A stretch of 64,000 bases of DNA from Trifolium pratense (taxonomy: Eukaryota > Streptophyta > Magnoliopsida > Fabales > Fabaceae). The position numbers and the translations under genes are program-made. The notes beneath the pieces were generated by a model that saw only the letters and a list, made by a program, of their open reading frames with translations, was not told the DNA's origin and did no database searches. How positions within the stretch are numbered: the first letter of the stretch is position 1; every line of letters starts with the position of its first letter. The stretch spans positions 37,758,001-37,822,000 of the forward strand of contig NC_060060.1 in assembly GCF_020283565.1 (NCBI RefSeq), given 5' to 3'. Shown piece by piece: positions 59,401-64,000 of the stretch.

Positions 59401-60328
59401 TATTCGCTCATTCATGCACTCGCAAATGTTAACATTGTGCACTAAAATAAGTTCAGATGCTAAATAGGATCTGCTTGAACAGAGGCCTGTAATAAGTACT
59501 AGCTTAGTTCGGTCAAGTAAATTAAACAAGGAAGTTTTAGTAACTCCTGTTACATGTTTCTATGGATCAAACACATTTTATGAAAATAAATCATTTAAGT
59601 AAACAAGGCATATCATTTAAGCTGGCATAATGTCCTTGGATGGGCCACTCCAAGTTCCTTTTCTGGCATTGCAGTTGCAGATGTTTCATGTTATTATATT
59701 TTTGGCGAAACTACATCAAGAGTCCTTTAACTTAATTTAAGTTTTAAATATGTCCTTTATCTTTTCTTCTTGTCAAATTAGTCTTTTATCTTTAAAAATA
59801 TTTGCAATGTTAAACCAACTTTAATTCTTAGTCCACTTTTGTTACAAATTTGTGTACAATAGTATGTTTCATCGCTCAGCACCACCAATTAGGCCCGTGT
59901 TGACTACAATGAAGTCATAATCTTGGATAAAAACTTAATAAAAAAAAACATTTTGTTTGATGGATTAGATATTGTATTGTAACATACATTATGATGTAAC
60001 TTACCTTTTTGAATGGTTAAGTAAGACTTTTGGAAACATACATAAATGAAATGTTTAATCCAACATTGTTTTTAAACTTGACACACAAAAATGACCAACT
60101 TAACATGAAATAAAGATAAAGGATATGTTTGAAACTTTAAATTAAGTTGTAGGACCCTTGATATAGGTTTGTACATATACTTTTTTATACATTTCATGTT
60201 ATTGTATTTCACTTTGCTTCAGCGATGTCTAAATTGTCGTGGTTTTGCAGGCATTACTGTGCTTTGTAGGGATGCTGATAATTGCAGCAATCCTTCTGTT
60301 AAAAAAGTCGTCATCCCTCTATTTCTAA
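56494..60328 (+). CDS. 60S ribosomal protein L18a-like membrane protein
   Basis: Five coding exons: 56494-56503 (only 10 nt), 57438-57548, 59004-59130, 59227-59344 and 60251-60328. They join in phase to 147 residues. The polar N terminus (MDKDGRVEENVDLRNGVESV) is followed by HGKGKYALIRDPEDFQSGIY, then the family motif PCFGCGIGWFSFLFGFLCPP. Two hydrophobic segments follow (about 87-105 and 124-140), separated by GNYYRKDPRERAGLGASAIA, ending LLLKKSSSLYF. Plant L18a-like proteins carry this CFGCGxGW-type core and are predicted two-pass membrane proteins. They are distinct from true ribosomal L18a despite the name, and their role is poorly known. The 1.45-kb intron before exon 3 is filled with a retroelement remnant, and the last intron with a MITE. 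The start relies on a 10-nt first exon, which RNA reads should confirm. Confidence 0.85.
57144..57298. mobile_element. hAT-type MITE in an L18a-like intron
   Basis: The terminal inverted repeats are CTATGAAGCACGGACAC and GTGTCATGTCCGTGCTTCATAG, and ATGGTAAT is exactly duplicated outside both (57136-57143 and 57299-57306). The element is 155 bp. Confidence 0.93.
57700..58740 (+). mobile_element. LTR-retrotransposon remnant in an L18a-like intron
   Basis: GGTTAGAATTGTAGATTGTG and AATAGGAGTGTGG...ACGGAGTTCACAGTTTC are LTR-like, and ATGGTATTGAAGCAAG at 57909 resembles a primer-binding site of the usual TGGTATCAGAGC type. The right side has GCTTGAGAGGGTCATGACAT, like a polypurine tract and LTR start. 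The inner 700 bp are GC-richer. There is no recognisable gag or pol domain, so this would be a non-autonomous remnant (tentative). Confidence 0.45.
58187..58640 (+). repeat. 231-bp tandem duplication, in frame
   Basis: CATCCAATG(T/C)TTCTCTTTCC begins copies at 58187 and 58418. The second copy is slightly short, and few bases differ. The period, 231, is a multiple of three, so an open frame (58168-58665) runs through both and encodes a 77-residue direct repeat. All three plus-strand frames are largely open, which speaks for biased composition rather than a protein. Confidence 0.95.
59707..60172. mobile_element. MITE in the last L18a-like intron
   Basis: CTACATCAAGAGTCCTTTAA with CTTAATTTAAGTTTTAAATA at the left is mirrored by TTTGAAACTTTAAATTAAGT with TGTAGGACCCTTGATATAGG at the right. 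Length about 466 bp; no coding content. Confidence 0.7.
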
Positions 60329-61486
60329 CTCAAATATGAAGGTGAAAATTGAGAAGCAAAACATTTGAAAGCGGCATATCAGAAACAATTGGACATAAGT
60401 ATATAAAACTTCGAAATAGGTGAAAACAAAAGGTTGCATTTTGTTTGTGGAGGTGATTCCAGTTCAAGAAATCTTTCTGCTACACAAGTTGAGAGAAAAT
60501 TATACGTTGTATGCCTTCTTGTTTGATAATTTTTCTGATTTGATGTATATGGACAAAAAAAATTATCGTGTGTACATGAATGATGAATCACCCAAAATTA
60601 CTATTTTTTTTAATAACAAGTGAGATACTGAAGTGTTGTGTTCTCTCTTTGTTTTTTGTTTTAAGATTATTGTGTTCTTTTTTCCACAATAGAAAATGCA
60701 TGGCTTATAAAATCCATATAAGTAGCAGTCAGTATAAATTTCCAATAAACATTTACAAAATTAAAGTTAGTTCAATTTTCAAGTTAGTAAAATTAAAGTT
60801 AGTAGATATAGATTAAATTTTCAAATTGTCATTTCATACCCGTCCTTCAATCAGTGATTTATAAAACTAAGGAGGACATATGTGTGCACGATGAAGAACA
60901 TCAGAAATTTTGCTTATTAAGTTAAAGATTCATTTGATGACAGTATAACATAAAAACATATAGAAACAGAATTAGATATGAACAGTATAAATTTTTATTG
61001 TGTCTATAATAAAAAAGTTTAGAAATTGAAACATAAAATAGACATATGATAATTGATATGATGTTTATTATTTTATACTTTTAGTAAATCTGTATAAGCT
61101 TATTATAAAATAAATAAAAAAATTTTAAAAAAAACTGTATAAAAGCACCAATAATCACACTAGTAATAAACCTATCAAAGAAACAAAATAAGACAATTAA
61201 TAAAATCAGATTATACTCTCAAATACGACTGCCCATAAAAGCATACACATCAATGTTCAGAAAATTCAGTGACTGTTTGCTTGTAACTGAGCATACTGAC
61301 GAACAAATCTCTCTCAATATTCTTTGGTTTTCTACAAGATGATAACTGAATTTTGCATGAAGCAGCAATAAATTATTCGTTTACAAAATTTTCTGAGATA
61401 CTTTTGAGGGATGAATGTTTATCAAACAATAGCAGACAAAAATTATAGACTCTTAGTCATGACACCTCAAACAACCGGGTTCAAAT
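60329..61486. other. 3' flanks of the converging L18a-like and LYAR genes
   Basis: The plus-strand gene ends at 60328 and the minus-strand gene ends at 61487, so this is the shared 3' intergenic space. It is AT-rich and no gene is supported. Confidence 0.45.
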
Positions 61487-63752
61487 TCAATCTTTGGCCA
61501 CTAATCGCACATACTTGTTCTCAACTGCAAATTTGGAGCTGGAATTTATCTGTAAGCAAAATTTTATCATAAGAAAATCAATATTATTATTATTAAAGGA
61601 CAAATTTAACAGAAACACACCTCAGTAGATAGACATACCTTCTGCTCAAGTGCCTCGCTCAATTCATTTTCATTTACTACAATACCAGATTCTTGCAGTG
61701 CTTTATGGACAACTTTTCTCAGTTTCTTCATCTTCAATCCATCAGAATGCTGCCGCAAGTAAAACAATAAGCACATTACATGTGGTAGGAAATTTATACA
61801 TACAAACCAAAACTCAATAAAATTATATCTCCATATACTCGAGTCCCCCTTAATAGTCACTATCTCTAAATAACCATACCAGTTTACAATAAACAGATAA
61901 AGATCACTATATCATAGATAAATAAAGCAGAAAACAAAAAAGGATGTAATTCCAAAATTCAATGCACATACAGTTTTCAAGGCAGCTTTGATAAACTTCT
62001 TCCATTTTATTTTCTTCTCTGCTGCCTTCTCTCCCTGAATTACTTCACCATTTTCCGTGTCAACTGAAGTGACATTCTTGCATTTTTTAATAAGGCCACC
62101 CTCTAATGCTTCAAGTTTCCTCTTTTTCTTTTCTGAGGAAACTTCACTCCCTGGTTTCAAGTTATTTTGTTCAGAAGACTCTTGCAATTTTGGCTGCTCT
62201 GCGTTTTTGTCATCTTTCACCGTACCATTAGAAGCAGTCTCCACGGCATCCTTTGCATCAGGGGCAGGTTTATCCGTCTGGACTGGTGGCTGCTGAGAAG
62301 CATGGAAGGCTCGGGCTTTAGCCCCGTGTTTCTTTCCTTCAGCATGGAGAAGAAGCGCTTGCTTACTTGTAGCTTTCGTATTGCAAAGACTACAAAGCCA
62401 CAAATAAGTAGAGCATAATCAATAAACAAAACCATAAGGGTGACACAATATCTAAGAAAATTTCTTTCTTGGTGAAGTGAATCATATCCTGCTTTTTTAT
62501 TATAAATAGTCTCAGACACTATAATATGACGTTTTTGGCAGTTGACACTCATAATATTCACAATTTAAAAGTTTAATGCAGGTAGTGCAAAATATTTAAA
62601 GAGTAAATGTAACCAATTAAACTAAGAAAGATGTTTAGAACTCTACTACAATGCACTTTCACAAATGGAGCTTGATCCAAAAGCGACTTACAGGCTAATA
62701 ATCGGTTAAGAGTCTTAACTGATTAAGACTAATATGATTAACAGATAAAACTATCTTATAAGACATAATTATATCTCAAAAACCCACTTGTTTAAAAAAC
62801 AAAGGTGCAATGCCTATATATGATTTCACATTAAACTTAGCATTGAACCTTCCACACTGGTCACTACTACGTGATTTAACCATAAGTAAAAAACTCGTGT
62901 TGCATATTTAACTTAGTACCTTTGAACTTTCTACAATAGGCTCAGCTAACTTGTTTACATCCTCTAATTACATTTACATAAAAAAACAAAATATTTAGAG
63001 TGTGATCTTGATTCTTGTCGCCTTCCTGATCCCATTAACCATGAGAAATAACAAATAACAGGAAGACTCAAATGCAAGGACTTAGAAGCCCAATTCCCGT
63101 CTGAACAGGATATGCAGACCACGATAATTATGTTTCTCTTATAACTTTTTAAAACATATAATATGCCACGACAATTGACATTTACTCCGTAATTCGAATG
63201 TCACTACTCACTAGTGACTACAAATCTACAATGGTAATTAGAAAGTGTAACCCAAAGGAGTAATTAATATACCTACAGAACCACGGCGGACGTTGAGATA
63301 AACCCACATTAGTATCAACTACTGGCCTTTGTTTTCCATCTTTGACAGGCTTGGCAGCTGCAGCATTCAAAGTTTTGCCTTGGCCTTTTGGACCATACTT
63401 TTCCTGAAAATCAAAGCAAGATGAGGCAATGAAGAAAACAAGATTAAAATGTAACAAACCTAATTGGTAAAAGTGAAGCTACTATAAATAAGCTCACCGC
63501 TTCAGTAATACACTGTGTGTGGTTCTGAACTGTGTCTTGACCAAACATTTGGCCACAATCAATGCATGAAAGCTGCATAGCATAATAATCAATGGAAAAA
63601 TAAGCATGAATTTAACATGTGAAATGAACGTGAATTGAGTATGAGTGAAATTGAATAATAAGAACCTTGGTGGCGGAGCATGATCGGAAGTGATTGGGTA
63701 ATTTGGGTTTTTTGAGGTTGTCTCCACAATCTTCGCATTGAAACCAAACCAT
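61487..63752 (-). CDS. LYAR-type C2H2/C2HC zinc-finger protein, probably nucleolar
   Basis: Six exons on the minus strand: 63752-63666, 63572-63498, 63403-63273, 62389-61972, 61749-61639 and 61549-61487, joined in phase to 294 residues. The start gives [20 protein letters not shown] followed by HFRSC, the first LYAR-type finger. [20 protein letters not shown] with C is the second. EKYGPKGQ follows, as in other LYAR proteins. Near residue 98, [20 protein letters not shown] ends in [11 protein letters not shown], a C2H2 finger of the double-stranded RNA-binding JAZ type. The centre is charged ([19 protein letters not shown]), with likely nuclear/nucleolar signals. The C-terminal [20 protein letters not shown] is a conserved helical tail. 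Animal LYAR acts in nucleolar rRNA processing and transcription; the plant role is inferred. In Arabidopsis a LYAR-like gene (At2g19385) lies next to At2g19390, whose relative is the large gene at 11-19 kb here (from memory, worth checking). Confidence 0.9.
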
Positions 63753-64000
63753 ATCTGTGTTAGAAGTATTAAGGTTTGATTTATTTGTTCTGCAAGTGGC
63801 TGGCGTTAACGTGATTTGGGGTTTAAGGCTTGGAGACTCCCGCAGGCCACAAGAGTAGTGAGTGTGAAATTGCTAGGGTTTTCCGTTGCCCCCTTCACTT
63901 TTATCGTTGCTGTACCAATTTACCACGGAGGGCCTGAGATAAGAAATCTTTACTTTTCTGTTTTCTCTCCTTTTTTTTTTTTGACTAAATAAAAGAGTAT
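63753..64000 (-). promoter_or_regulatory. Leader and promoter region of the LYAR-like gene
   Basis: The window ends 248 bp upstream of the start codon. The region shows no clear TATA box on the minus strand, which is common for housekeeping-type plant genes, and CCCACGGAGG-like GC-richer patches near 63920. Only a partial promoter is present. Confidence 0.35.

Overview
This is nuclear DNA from a flowering plant, most likely a cool-season papilionoid legume of the Medicago/Trifolium type. The evidence is split genes with GT-AG introns, AT-rich intergenic DNA packed with small DNA transposons and LINE fragments, and a MAP kinase kinase that reads like the alfalfa SIMKK / Arabidopsis MKK2 class. 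The species call is an inference; no database search was possible.

Seven protein-coding genes and one tRNA gene are supported. From left to right: (1) a plastid-type glyoxalase-fold protein (841-2730, minus, 5 exons); (2) an intronless Harbinger-transposase-derived ALP1-like protein (4868-6328, plus); (3) a large nuclear-type protein of unknown function, like Arabidopsis At2g19390/At4g29790 (CDS 11146-19624, plus, 14 coding exons, 1313 aa); (4) a B3-domain protein (33130-33714, minus); (5) a clade A PP2C of HAB1 type (37088-39182, plus, 4 coding exons, 513 aa); (6) a MKK2/SIMKK-type MAPKK (40315-44461, minus, 8 exons, 358 aa); tRNA-Glu(CTC) (49108-49180, minus); (7) a 60S L18a-like membrane protein (56494-60328, plus, 5 coding exons, 147 aa); (8) a LYAR-type zinc-finger nucleolar protein (61487-63752, minus, 6 exons, 294 aa). 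I rebuilt exon joins by hand from splice sites and reading-frame phase; every multi-exon model closes in frame.

The space between genes is mostly transposon-derived. Several insertions can be delimited by target-site duplications: hAT-type elements at 47302-48085, 51287-51833 and 57144-57298 (8-bp duplications), a palindromic element at 49984-50172 (9 bp), and a 5'-truncated LINE at 29942-30381 (17 bp). Stowaway-like elements with TA ends lie at 15488, 26830, 48410 and 52380. Two Helitron-type 3' ends are clear (29355 and 54203). LINE RNase H and zinc-knuckle remnants recur at 3.4-4.4, 7.0-7.9, 34.9-35.2 and 45.4-45.9 kb.

The most unusual structure is a 1.8-kb foldback element (22575-24396). 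It has inverted arms of about 550 bp, and its core is twelve short hairpins arranged as three copies of a 202-bp four-hairpin unit. Second is a probable 3.7-kb composite Helitron (50546-54203) holding a 230-bp tandem triplication, a hAT element, a Stowaway element and a long degenerate minisatellite. Functionally, the PP2C and the MAPKK stand tail to tail, about 1.1 kb apart, and both families act in stress signalling; this is probably chance proximity rather than a working unit.
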